Translations under genes and position numbers: made by a program
Shown here: piece after piece, positions 1-9,568 of the stretch
Position numbering within the stretch: the stretch's first letter is position 1
Layout: the number at the start of each line of letters is the position of its first letter
Notes under the pieces: model-generated
What the model saw: the letters and a program-made list of their open reading frames with translations, nothing else
Told to the model about the DNA's origin: nothing
Databases searched by the model: none
Assembly: GCA_963978895.1 (NCBI GenBank)
Contig: OZ022241.1
Coordinates: 7,382,653-7,446,652 of the forward strand
DNA from: Erpobdella octoculata
Taxonomy: Eukaryota; Annelida; Clitellata; Hirudinida; Erpobdellidae
Length of the DNA: 64,000 bases
Direction of reading: 5' to 3'

Positions 1-291
1 TGTTCCAGAGAGAAAAAAATACAGAAAGAAAATGAAAGCGAAAGAAAAAGAGGGATAAAAAAGAGAATAAACAAAAAGTCTAATTTTCAATTCTTTTTGT
101 TTTGTTTTAATGAATAAAAAAAACATATGACCGCAATCAAAATTTAAAAACCAAAAAAATATTTTGGCCCCCCCCCCCTTACAATATTCCTGGATCCGCC
201 GCTGACAGGCCGTAACGTTGAAATAAGACATTTAAAAACCCGAACTATCTACGTTGTCTAGTTTTTGAGTTTATTTTCTTTACCTAGTAAT
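1..291. other. Flank between GPD1-like exon 4 (off window) and the hAT element, copy 1
   Basis: This stretch has no gene. It equals 23,578-23,868 of the next copy, so the window opens inside a repeat copy on the minus strand. It holds a purine-rich tract, a C homopolymer near 170 and a short segment around 190-210 reading as 'tggatccgccgctgac', a motif common at the ends of dispersed repeats. By alignment with copy 2, exon 4 of the GPD1-like gene should lie about 290 bp left of position 1. Confidence 0.6.
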
Positions 292-1585
292 TAGGGATGT
301 CACGGGTACCCGAACCCGAGTTCGGTACTACCCGGTCTTTTTCTGATACCCGAACCCGAACTCGAACCCGAAAGTGTGAAAATTTGATACCCGAACCCGA
401 ACCCGAAAATGTGAAAACTTGATACCCGAACCCGAACCCGAAAATGAGAAAACTTGAAACCCGAACTCGAACCCGAAAATGTGAAAACTTGATACCCGAA
501 CCCGAAAATTTATAAGCCTAATACCCGAACTCGGAATTGTGAACAAATAAATCTTTATAAAAGTTGTGTCTTAGAGATTAATAAATTACAAGTTTTGTTG
601 ACGTAACATATTATACTAATCGCGAGCGTAGAAGTTTTGTATTATCACCTCCTGTGTAACAAATAACACAAATACGTCATTTTATTAGTGATTGTGTAAA
701 CTAAACCACTAATCCGTTTGATTATCAGTCCGGACCGAACCGCGAACGAACTAAAATAATTAAGCCTCCTTCGGTCGAAGAAATCGCGGATAGCCACGAC
801 TCTCAACTTTTTACTTCAGTTATATAACCCTATATTTATTCATTCATATACTAAAAGTTCTTCTGATATAACAAAGACCCTTTGTTATAAAGATAATCTT
901 GCATAATCCTAAACTTTAACTGGCAAAGTCTATAAATGACCACAGTTATTTTATTGGCAAATGTGTAAGCTAGGACACTATCTGCCTGATTACCCGACCG
1001 AACCGAGCCGCGAAAAAAATTAATAAATTAAAATAATTTAAGAGGTAACGTATTATACTAATCGCAAGCCCTGCAAGTTTGGTATTATCACCTTTGCGTA
1101 ACAAATAACACAAATAGGTCATTTTATTGGTGAGTGTGTAAGCTAGACCACTAATCCGCCTGATTATCTGGCCGGACCGAGCCACGAACGAACTAAAATA
1201 ATTAAGAAATCACATTATTTGGAAAGCTAAAAAAATAACTTGTTAGAGTTTATTCAATACGTGTAATGTCCAATGGATGAATTGATCGCTCTCGTTTGTA
1301 TATGTATATACACTAGGTAAATTTAAAATCAATCCAGGAATTTTAAATCATAAGCCAGTACCCGAACCCGAACCCGAACCCGGTTTTTGGAAAACTACAA
1401 ACCCGAACCCGAACCCGAAAACCTGAGTTTCACAAACCCGAACCCGATCCCGAAAACTCGAGTTTTACAAACCCGAACCCGAACCCGAAAACCCTAGTTT
1501 CACAAACCCGAACCCGAAAGCTCTAGTTTCACAAACCCGAACCCGAACCCGAAAACTCCAAAAAGTACTACCCGTGACATCCCTA
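292..1585. mobile_element. Non-autonomous hAT-type element, copy 1
   Basis: The ends are inverted repeats TAGGGATGTCACGGGTA / TACCCGTGACATCCCTA. They are flanked by the 8-bp direct repeat ctagtaat (284-291 and 1586-1593), the size hAT elements produce. The inside has no transposase ORF. Both subterminal regions are arrays of CCCGAA hexamers, and the middle holds diverged internal repeats around 'cggaccga..cgcgaacgaactaaaataattaag'. The same element with the same target duplication occurs in every copy of the locus, so it inserted before the locus multiplied. Confidence 0.85.
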
Positions 1586-1943
1586 CTAGTAATTATGTAC
1601 TCTAGAGTATCCGGAGTATCTCCGGCCTAGAGTCCACCCCGCCTCCTACAGAGGCGATGAAGTTAATATAAGAAATTTAAAAACCGAATTCTACGTTGTC
1701 AAATTGTTGAGCTTATTTTTCCCACCAATCACCCAGCCAGCCAAAGTGTTTTGTTAGGCTGCCATTTTATATACAAGTTTCCGAAAATGCGCTAACAATG
1801 AGAGTAAAATATTTAAGAATTAGAATTATTGATAAAAATAAAATGTTTGTAAATGAAAACAATAAACTGTGATTTATTGAAATTTTGTAAATTATTAAAC
1901 AACAAGTGAGTGAGAGAGTGAAATGAATAAATCTAAAACGGCA
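1586..1943. other. 3' flank of LRR gene copy 1
   Basis: No gene is visible. It includes an imperfect palindrome around 1600-1635 (ctctagagtatccgg..ccggcctagag) and, near 1865, the reverse complement of AATAAA, about 66 bp past the LRR stop codon, which is the likely polyadenylation signal of the minus-strand LRR gene. Confidence 0.5.
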
Positions 1944-3776
1944 TTAACATTTTAAAACATGATCAAATAGAAAACAACTATATTTGAAACAAATGTAGAG
2001 AATACTAATAATTATGTATGACAAACTATTTAACATTAGTTTAAATAGATCTATCAAAACCTTTTGTTTAGATTTTCTTTTGACTCTGTTTGTGTTTTTC
2101 TTTGGGTTGTTTCGAATTTCATTTTCACGTGTTAATGTTTTATGCCTTTTTTTAAATTCCTTTATAATAGTTACAGATTCCTTTGACTTCAACAAATCAA
2201 TACATTTTAGAATTTTTTCAACTTCTGGTATAATACAAGTGTTGTATTTGTAGTATTTTTTATATGCTATTATTAGGTGATTAATTAATTTTGGATTATC
2301 ACAATTGTTATAACCAGAACCTTCATACGAAGTAACGATTGAAACCCAGCCAATTTTTGGAGATAATAAACATTTCCATAAAACATCGTCTAGTGGTTCA
2401 ACGTCAGACATTTTAATTATAAGATCAGTCCAAAAACGACGGTGTCTAGATTTTAACATTGTTTTTATAAACTTTTCAATCTCGGTAATTTTTAGGTCTA
2501 ATTTGGATAAAGTAGAAAACAATTTGAGAAGAATGTTATTATACAAATCTCTGCGATTGGGGGGATAGTAACAATAAAGTCCTTTGAGAATGAGTTCAGT
2601 AATGATTGGAAGATTGTTTCTCATTTTTAAATGTCCTTTTTGTTGAGCCAAAACATCCAAATAGTCGATACAACGGGCTAAATCTTCATACTTCCATAAA
2701 TTCATTTTCATTGAAGCTATAATGCCTTCAACTGTGTGAAGGTTACCGACAACCTCAGCGCTTATGTTTGAAGAAATCTTCAAATTATTTTTTTCTTTCG
2801 CAAAACACAAACCTAAATATTTAAAATTTTTTGTGTGCGCCCACGCTACAGGTTCTTTAAAAGTAGCTAGAGAATTACTTATGTCTAAATATTTTAAATT
2901 GATTAAATTGTCAATCATTTTGTAAATTAATTGTAGATTATAGTTATTAATAACTCTAAAGCATTTGTTGTTACTCATATCAAGCCACGTTAAATTTGAA
3001 AGACATGAAATTGAATCGACTAATTCTTGCAATGACTCACCTTCCATCGTATTTATACTCAATTTTTGAAGACCAACAAAATGAGGAAATTTTTTTATAG
3101 CGTTTCTTGCATACCAACAACGAGATAAACATAAAGTTTTTAAATTTTCACAAGTAAACTCAATTTTGAGAAATTCAAATAAATCTTCTTTAGTGTCTTT
3201 TGTAGGCATAGAAGTAGAATTACAAAAGCATCTCAGAGAAAGTGTAATTAGTTTGGGACACAACCACGCAAACCTTTTGTTTTTGTTATTTTTGTGATAT
3301 TCAGGAAAATTTGTGCACAATAAATCCAATTCTAAATCTTTCAAGTTCATTAAAAGAACTGAATTTTTTCTGAAAGTATCATGAATCATTTTTCCATTAT
3401 AATATATACTTACAGTAGGTATATCAAAGCAAGTTATAGCAAACGAAATACGAGTTAAATTTTTTCTATCATTAATGGTTTGTAAAAGATCTGATAAAGT
3501 AGAAGCCACGACAACATCTCTAAATATTAATTCATCCATGCTGTCAATTGTTTTGAAAAATGTAATTATATATTTAGGATCTAATTGAAGTCCTGTATTT
3601 TGACCTCTAGCGATTATTTCTTTGAATATTGTTGATGATATATTTACGCAGTCTTTAACTTTGTATGGAAAATAAGTTCCAGAAGATGCTTCGAAAAAAG
3701 TTTCCTTAAACTTTACTAAAACAAAATCTTTGCATAAAAGTTTTAATGATATTTGTTGGAGTGGACAATGATTCAT
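1944..3776 (-). CDS. ZYG11/ZER1-like leucine-rich-repeat protein, copy 1 (610 aa)
   Basis: A single uninterrupted exon. Leucine-rich repeats of the form LxxLxLxxN/C recur at about residues 141-155, 172-184, 208-220, 232-243, 258-270 and 291-302. A helical region from about 318 to 530 follows the spacing of the ZYG11/ZER1 family (FKYLGL..., then paired helices). A lysine/arginine-rich stretch at about 540-572 precedes a hydrophobic segment at about 585-605 that could span a membrane. Known ZYG11/ZER1 proteins are substrate receptors of cullin-2 ubiquitin ligases and are longer (about 750 aa) with no C-terminal hydrophobic tail; the family call is by pattern, not alignment. Copy-specific residues are F85, V122 and N317. 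The start ATG lies just inside an AT-rich leader. The gene sits in intron 3 of the GPD1-like gene, same strand. Confidence 0.7.
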   Translation of the reverse strand: MNHCPLQQISLKLLCKDFVLVKFKETFFEASSGTYFPYKVKDCVNISSTIFKEIIARGQNTGLQLDPKYIITFFKTIDSMDELIFRDVVVASTLSDLLQTINDRKNLTRISFAITCFDIPTVSIYYNGKMIHDTFRKNSVLLMNLKDLELDLLCTNFPEYHKNNKNKRFAWLCPKLITLSLRCFCNSTSMPTKDTKEDLFEFLKIEFTCENLKTLCLSRCWYARNAIKKFPHFVGLQKLSINTMEGESLQELVDSISCLSNLTWLDMSNNKCFRVINNYNLQLIYKMIDNLINLKYLDISNSLATFKEPVAWAHTKNFKYLGLCFAKEKNNLKISSNISAEVVGNLHTVEGIIASMKMNLWKYEDLARCIDYLDVLAQQKGHLKMRNNLPIITELILKGLYCYYPPNRRDLYNNILLKLFSTLSKLDLKITEIEKFIKTMLKSRHRRFWTDLIIKMSDVEPLDDVLWKCLLSPKIGWVSIVTSYEGSGYNNCDNPKLINHLIIAYKKYYKYNTCIIPEVEKILKCIDLLKSKESVTIIKEFKKRHKTLTRENEIRNNPKKNTNRVKRKSKQKVLIDLFKLMLNSLSYIIISILYICFKYSCFLFDHVLKC

Positions 3777-3918
3777 TTTGAAATATTTTTTAACCTTATT
3801 ATAATATAGTTAATGAATTTTTATAGTATCAATAATGTAAATTGTATATTGTGATTATAGAGCTTGTTTTTCAATGATATATAAGAAAACAATATCTATA
3901 GATATAGATACATCTATA

Positions 3919-4071
<153 letters not shown>

Positions 4072-4078
4072 TATATAT

Positions 4079-4250
4079 TCCTTAAGGCACGCTCCATTAA
4101 AAATAATGGCCCATTTTGTGTTTATCAGTTTTCGCGACAAAGCCTCAATAAATCGTAACTTAGAAGACGAAAGACAATTTTTGATGTCAGTCATTTTATT
4201 ATTAGCTGGACATGGGCTGACTGCAGTTTCGGAAAACATTTTTCCATCCT
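4079..4250 (-). other. Conserved spacer with short ORF (MFSETAV...)
   Basis: A minus-strand frame of about 55 codons beginning [16 protein letters not shown] runs from 4239 into the (AT)n array. It is repeated at about 34,010-34,180, 43,990-44,160 and, inverted, 47,412-47,580. I do not recognise it. It could be an untranslated leader or an old transposon fragment; nothing shows it is translated. Confidence 0.3.
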
Positions 4251-4923
4251 CAGAGCCCGAAAATAAAGTAACTGTTTAACAAAATAAAACGAACGTACCA
4301 CGTACTATAAATGCAAAAAACAGAACAGAAATCAAAACACTTCTGATCAACAGATCGCCGCCCGCAACAGCTCTTCTGAAAATACTATGATTTGTCATAA
4401 TACCCTGGCGCCTGATAATCCATGCCACTCTATTGTCGACGTTTCTTCAATCAAAGATTGCTCTAAAGATAACCTTCAACACGATCGCTCCCCCTCCAAA
4501 AACGTTAACGACTCCGATTTAATTGCCCATCACAGCGATAAACACATCTTTCCTGATATCATTAATAATCCTAATATTACTTCTCGTCGAAAGCGAGATA
4601 AAAAAGATACCGATAGAGATTGATCCTTCATTCCTTTCCTATACCGTGTAACAATAGTTATATTTTATTTATAGTTACAAACTTCATTCTACCATATATT
4701 ACTAAATATTTTCAATAATTTCTCATTTCACCTTTTAATAACAACTTTCGCCCTACCATAGCAACATACTTACTAACTACACCTGCTTCCGTTCATGTTA
4801 CCTAAGTTGTTTACATTTCAGTTGTGCCCTTCGACGTTTTGATTTCTGCTCTGTTTTTTGCATTTATAGTACGTGGTTCGTTCATTTTATTTTGTTAAAC
4901 AGTTACTTTATTTTCGGGCTCTG
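4251..4923. mobile_element. 673-bp inverted-repeat element
   Basis: About 90 bp at the left end (from cagagcccgaaaataaag) recurs inverted at the right end (ctttattttcgggctctg) with a few mismatches. No convincing target-site duplication is visible, because the right flank is a Helitron 5' fragment joined directly. Full copies of the same length lie at 34,181-34,853 and 46,740-47,412, and a truncated one at 18,153-18,470. The class is not determined. Confidence 0.6.
4387..4623 (+). CDS. Unrecognised 78-aa ORF inside the inverted-repeat element
   Basis: Begins MICHNTLAPDN and ends in a charged tail (SRRKRDKKDTDRD). The frame stays open upstream of the ATG for about 15 codons. It is preserved with one substitution (I to T) in the copies at 34,317-34,553 and 47,040-47,276 (minus). 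No family is recognised; it may be a piece of a transposon ORF, and conservation may only reflect how recent the copies are. Confidence 0.25.
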   Translation: MICHNTLAPDNPCHSIVDVSSIKDCSKDNLQHDRSPSKNVNDSDLIAHHSDKHIFPDIINNPNITSRRKRDKKDTDRD

Positions 4924-5057
4924 AGCAAAATTTTCAAAAATCCTTTCTTAGTGGATGCTTACGCAATAAAAGTAATATAAGTTCCAAATTTCACGTTTCT
5001 AGGATGAGGCGTTTGAGCTCGGCGTTGATTATCAGTCAGTCAGTCAGGACATGTTCT

Positions 5058-5060
<3 letters not shown>
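4921..5060 (-). mobile_element. Helitron 5'-end fragment
   Basis: On the minus strand this reads tatataaaagaacatgtcc, then (actg)n, then a segment shared with the 5' end of the complete Helitron at 35,000-36,603 (about 36,415-36,603). It joins the inverted-repeat element at the 'gagcaaaatttt' point. Only the first ~140 bp of the Helitron is left. Confidence 0.6.

Positions 5061-5141
<81 letters not shown>
5061..5141. repeat. (AT)n microsatellite
   Basis: A pure AT run of about 80 bp abutting the Helitron 5' fragment. The matching array is about 135 bp at 17,881 and about 190 bp at 36,604. Confidence 0.95.
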
Positions 5142-5143
<2 letters not shown>

Positions 5144-5402
5144 GTATATATATTGTCAAAGTTTATATATAGTTTGTAGTCAAAAAAGTTCGGAAAAACA
5201 GACAAGAAAGTGATCTTATATATAAAAATGAAATGTTTGTTTGTTTGTTCGGACATCAAATGTAAACGGCCGAACAGATTTAATTGAAATTTGGCACACT
5301 TATGTATCTTATTTAAGCGGTGGTTCCTGTAAAATTTTAAATAAATTGGTTTCTCCGTTGATGTTTTATGGACAAAAAACGTTTTGGTCAGCGGTAGTAA
5401 GT

Positions 5403-5404
<2 letters not shown>

Positions 5405-5459
<55 letters not shown>

Positions 5460-5464
5460 GTATA

Positions 5465-5511
<47 letters not shown>

Positions 5512-5515
5512 TTTA
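5405..5515. repeat. Interrupted (AT)n microsatellite inside the Helitron
   Basis: AT dinucleotides broken by a few G's, located between the two 5' ends of the Helitron. It replaces the sequence after 'ggtagtaagtt' of the first 5' end. Confidence 0.9.
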
Positions 5516-5579
5516 TATATATATATCTTTTTCCTATTGACTGAGTTCATGATTTATATTTTTCATTTTAACAATTCTA

Positions 5580-5780
5580 TCTTATATATAAAAATGAAAT
5601 GTTTGTTTGTTTGTTCGGACATAAAATGTAAACGGCCGAACAGATTTAATTGAAATTTATCACACTTATGTATCTTATTCAAGCGGTGGTTTCTGTAAAA
5701 TTTTAAATAAATTGGTTTCTCCGTTGATGTTTTATGGACAAACAACGTTTTGGTCAGTGGTAGTAAGTTGGAGTAAATTT
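5580..5780 (+). repeat. Second Helitron 5' end (direct repeat of 5214-5404)
   Basis: About 190 bp starting TCTTATATATAAAAATG repeats the element's own 5' terminus with only a few differences. It is preceded by A, so it also looks like a genuine Helitron junction. Either one Helitron inserted just inside another and lost the rest, or the 5' end was duplicated during rolling-circle transposition. Confidence 0.7.
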
Positions 5781-5900
5781 TTTTTCTACAAAATAAAATA
5801 AAATTAATTTATAGTTAAATTATACAAAATATTTTTTTTTTTTTTTCTCAAGTTTTAATGGTTTTAAATATAAATATTAAATTAAATAAATGTGTGTTGT

Positions 5901-6131
5901 TTAGTGCCGCCCATAGATATCTATGGTGCCGCCGGATACCTTTGTTTTGATTTCATAGAGCTCATTGAGGCTCATTCTCTTCTGAACCTCCGATACGACA
6001 GCTCTGCTATCGGTAAACTTTATATTTGATTTTAGCAACTTATTTTTTAAATCTAGATAACTTTGGATTTCAGGACTAATCAATAAATTGCAGGTGGAAT
6101 TTCTTATATTTAGAGATATTTTGTGCTTCAC
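5901..6131 (-). other. Unrecognised 76-aa ORF carried by the Helitron
   Basis: The frame ends ...SLNELYEIKTKVSGGTIDIYGRH and has ordinary, non-repetitive amino-acid composition. No domain is recognised. It could be a captured host-gene fragment, as Helitrons often carry, or chance. Confidence 0.25.
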
Positions 6132-7205
6132 AAAAAGAGTTCCAGACTTAACAAGTTAAATCAAATTAGAAATTCATTGTTCATATCTCCCATTCAAAAG
6201 TAAGTGGCAAAGCTTTGGTAATTTGTTTTTAGTTTTTAAAATCATGATTTACTGTGTATCTTTCAATTTGTTTCGTTTGTTGCATTGCACGTGTTTAATT
6301 ATGTTATATTATTATTATAAGATTATCATTATGCTCTAACATTTTGTGTTTTACAAAAAGGAGTTGCAGATTGGAAAAATAAATTTAAATTCATTGTTCA
6401 TATTTATCGTTCAAGGCTTCTGACTTCAATTGTTCCTTATCTAATATTGTTGAGCGACGAGCTTGCTATCAGCCTATCGGTAAATGAGAAGTTTTTTTTT
6501 ATGTGATGGCATTACAACCATTATTATTCACGAGTAGTTATGACTATAAGATTATGAATTAATTTATCGGTCTTATTTTATTTTTTACTTTTCAGAGGAA
6601 ATTAGAAAATTACATTTAAAGAAAATCTTACATGCAACACCAATTTATTGTAAAAGTTTCACTGATATATGAGGTGCATGAAATTTGAAAGAAATGAAAG
6701 CAAGTGCAGTATTTTTGTGTTTCAACAAAATCATGAACAAAGTTCTCAAGCCAGCCTATCAATCTGCTGCTGTTTTGTTCAATTTATAATTGCATCATTT
6801 GCTAAATAAAAGTGGTACTCTTCGATTGTTCCAAATTGATGATCTCAGAAAACTCTCGGAAAATTCATTAAGTTAATGCTTTGAAGGTTTTTAATATTAT
6901 TATTACTTCATGTTTTATTTCAATCTGTGTTTTATATCACATTTTTTAAAGCCACGGGTCAACATTTATTAACATGCCACATATAGCGTTATATGCTTTC
7001 TGTAGACATGACACTTAAAAACTAAGAACAACTCAAAAACTAAGACTAGCGATTTTACGAAAAGCAGCTGTTGAACAGTGTGTGATAAATCTATTGTAAG
7101 CATTTATAATCTTACAAGTATTTAAAATAAATATAACCTGTTGAGATATATGAGCGGATTTTAACATTATTGCAGCCGTTAACTAATAAATTCTTTTTTT
7201 TTCAG

Positions 7206-7279
7206 CTTCAGTCAATCATAATAAGCCTATGCAGAAGATCACACTTGCAGAGTGGAACCAATACATTAAAGAACACTAA
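7206..7279 (+). other. Possible captured terminal exon inside the Helitron
   Basis: A strong polypyrimidine-AG acceptor (ttctttttttttcag, ending at 7205) is followed by 23 codons ending in TAA: SVNHNKPMQKITLAEWNQYI, then KEH. This looks like the last coding exon of a spliced gene. I do not recognise the protein. The following 7,380-7,620 region is a purine-rich repetitive tail typical of Helitron 3' parts. Confidence 0.35.
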
Positions 7280-8301
7280 TTAAAATTGAGGAAGTTCAGA
7301 CGTAACCAAACGAGCAAACCAAACAACAAAGTGTTAACGAGAGAACAGATCAATTTTGATGACTGTGCACAGCATTCCGCTACAGCCCATCTAAGCCACA
7401 TTGGGAAGGCTCTAAAATTTAATGGAGGAACAGAAGAGCGAAAAGAAGAGCAAGCTGGAGCGGTAAAGCGTAAAAGCAACCGGGATCGGGAAAAGTAAAA
7501 GAGACCGGGGCCGGAAAAGCGACCGTGAGCAGAAATGCGACCAGGAGTGAGAAATCGACATGGAACGGGAAGGCAAGCGGTTAAGGAAACGGGAGCCAGA
7601 GAGAAAACGATAAAAAGCCTTTAAAATCCCCGGGCAACGCCGGGTAACCCAGCTAGTTTATTAATAAAAAAATAATAATAGCAAATAAACATATTTATTT
7701 TGTAGCTTGTCGGAAATTTTGATTGCAAAAATTCGCGAACAGAAAAACAAACAGACAAGAAAGTGACCTAATAAAAACGTTGTAATAATAATAATAAATA
7801 AGAAGTTTTATAAAAATTAACTACAGCTACCGTCATTTTTGACGGGCTATCTCTAGTTATGAAGTACTAACATAGTAACACACATCTATAAGCTATAAGT
7901 CAGTAAAATTAGCAATTATTGAAACTTTTATCATCGTCACGGCAATGGCACCTTTTTTTACTCTGTACCTAAGCTGGGAACAGATGGAGGCCACGAACTG
8001 CTGCGGAAGAACGAATAGAAGAATATCTGCACCGACGGACGCCTTGAACAGGTCCGGGATGGCTACCTGAGCACAAAAGGGCACACATAAGTTCATGCAT
8101 GCATAAGTTTGTTAGCAATTTTGCCTTTGGCCTCGGTAGCACCAAAACGATGCACCAGACAAAGTAAAGTGTACGTTTTACGCAAATACATTTGTTAGCA
8201 GCAGAGCTTCGTAACTGTTAGAAAATATTTATTTGCTTTAACGATCTCTCTAACAGTGATTGCTGTGACACTTATGACAGTGATAATTTATTTGTAGAAG
8301 A

Positions 8302-8490
8302 CAGTGGCGGATCCAGAAATTTTTGATGGGAAGATGCAGGTAAGTCACTTCTAAAATTTTTTAAAGACTTTCACACTTTCTTCTCCCAGAAAAGCTGATA
8401 ACCGGTGGGCGTGGTCATAGGTACTTAACCCAAAATTTTTCAAAGATTTTTACATTTTCTCCTGCCAAAAAAGCTGATGATTTTTAGCAC
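8302..8490. repeat. Dispersed repeat in GPD1-like intron 2
   Basis: Begins CAGTGGCGGATCCAG and contains two related ~65-bp halves, each with 'aaaatttttaaaga..tttcacattttct..agcTGAT'. The same sequence is at about 16,975-17,165 and 45,640-45,830. The GGCGGATCCAG start resembles terminal motifs of DNA-transposon-derived repeats, but I see no matching far end. Confidence 0.4.
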
Positions 8491-8889
8491 CAGTAATAGT
8501 TAGTCAATCAATCATTGAATAATAACGAGTGGCGATGTCATTCTCGTCATCATTATACTCTAATCTTACCACATTTTCAGGGAGTTTGTAGCCCGGGAGG
8601 TACTTTACATTTTCATGCGTGTTGTTGATGATTTCGCTTAACTTTTGACCTTCAACGATTTCTTCGTAGACGTACATGTACACTTTGTAGTCAAACAAGT
8701 TCGGATATCTAGCAGAATTTGAAGCGACCTGTTTGGCCACTACTGTACCCCTGTTAGTAATTTCAAAAATTGCGGTCTTAATAAAATGTTCAGTTTCGAT
8801 AGACGTGAACAGTTTTTAACACGCAAAAAGCCGATTGAACCAAAATCCACGCAGACCGTGTAAGTGGGAGAACGAGCAAGTAAGCTATA

Positions 8890-9104
8890 CAGGGTGGCCA
8901 AACAAAATGAGAACATCTTGTAAGATGTGGACTTATTACATTAAAATTAGCGGGGTCGACGCTTAGAAAAAGTCCTTGAGAAGCAATCAGGACACATTGA
9001 ACATGATTTCTGAATAGCTAAATACTTTGTGAAAAAAAATTGCATGAAGAAGTATAATTAATTAAATTATGTGAGATGTTATCATTTTTTTTTGGGCTAC
9101 CCTG
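8890..9104. mobile_element. Mariner-like MITE in intron 1, copy 1
   Basis: A 215-bp element with inverted ends CAGGGTGGCCAAA / TTTGGGCTACCCTG, flanked by TA on both sides. This fits Tc1/mariner-type non-autonomous elements. It has no coding capacity. Copies lie at 16,361-16,576 and 45,027-45,241. Confidence 0.75.
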
Positions 9105-9568
9105 TATAGCTTTTGTACATTATCTCTTGTTGCAATAATTTTTAAATCGGTAAAAAATGATAAAAATATTAAAACTATATTAATTAATTAATCGTAATAA
9201 ATTCTACATTGGATTAGAGTCCATTGGTAACTATACGATCTCTGATCATCACATTATCGTGAATTATAATTAAATCGATCTTTTATAAACGGATGCAGAC
9301 GGTTTTATAGGCAATACTTTGAGAAGATGTCAAAGAAATGCCATAAAAAAACATTTTCATTAAGATCCCAATAAGTTGTTCAAATTTTTTGCAAGTTTTG
9401 TAGCCATAGAAATTGACCTGATTTTCAAGATGGAGACCATTTGTACGAATGAAGCTTGACTGCCTTTTACTTAAATTAATTAAAAACAAAACTGTAAGTA
9501 AATTAAAACAAAAACTCGGCCTCTAACCAATTTCCTGATCCGATCACGGTTATTTTATACAGCGACAT

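Larger units (their letters stand above)
5214..7656 (+). mobile_element. Helitron insertion, 2,443 bp, with paralogous empty sites
   Basis: The element starts TCTTATATATAAAAATG at 5214 and ends with a GC hairpin (cccgggcaacgccggg, about 7628-7643) followed by CTAG at 7653-7656. It sits exactly between A and T: the flank gaaagtga|tttattaa is uninterrupted at about 17,808 (inverted), 36,869 and 46,473 (inverted). These are the hallmarks of Helitrons: no target duplication, 5' TC, 3' hairpin plus CTRR, insertion at AT. No Rep/helicase is present, so it is non-autonomous. A second, nearly identical 5' end begins at 5580, separated by an (AT)n array at 5405-5515. Confidence 0.85.
7926..9568 (-). 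pseudogene. GPD1-like: GPD1-like glycerol-3-phosphate dehydrogenase, exons 1-3, copy 1
   Basis: Cytosolic GPD1 reduces dihydroxyacetone phosphate with NADH. Exon 1 (9528-9568) encodes MSLYKITVIGSGNW, the start of the Rossmann NAD-binding fold with GxGNWG. Exon 2 (8570-8750) continues through EEIVEGQKLSEIIN and HENVKYLPGYKLPENV. Exon 3 (7926-8066) encodes VAIPDLFKASVGADILLFVL...TMIK, ending at the lysine equivalent to human K120. Phases are consistent (41 + 181 + 141 nt). Exons 4-6 would lie beyond the left edge. Relative to the other two copies, four bases at the exon 3 donor are gone (gtgagtttcaat became gtttcaat), so normal splicing is probably damaged. LRR copy 1 and the 2.4-kb Helitron lie in intron 3; a mariner-type MITE lies in intron 1. 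Confidence 0.75.

Noticed and set aside
328..546. ORF rich in FRVRV/SGSGSG (and copies)
   Set aside because: It is the translation of the CCCGAA hexamer array inside the hAT element.
2014..2253. 79-codon ORF antisense to the LRR gene C-terminus, seen in every copy
   Set aside because: Shadow of the basic and hydrophobic end of the LRR ORF; no independent support.
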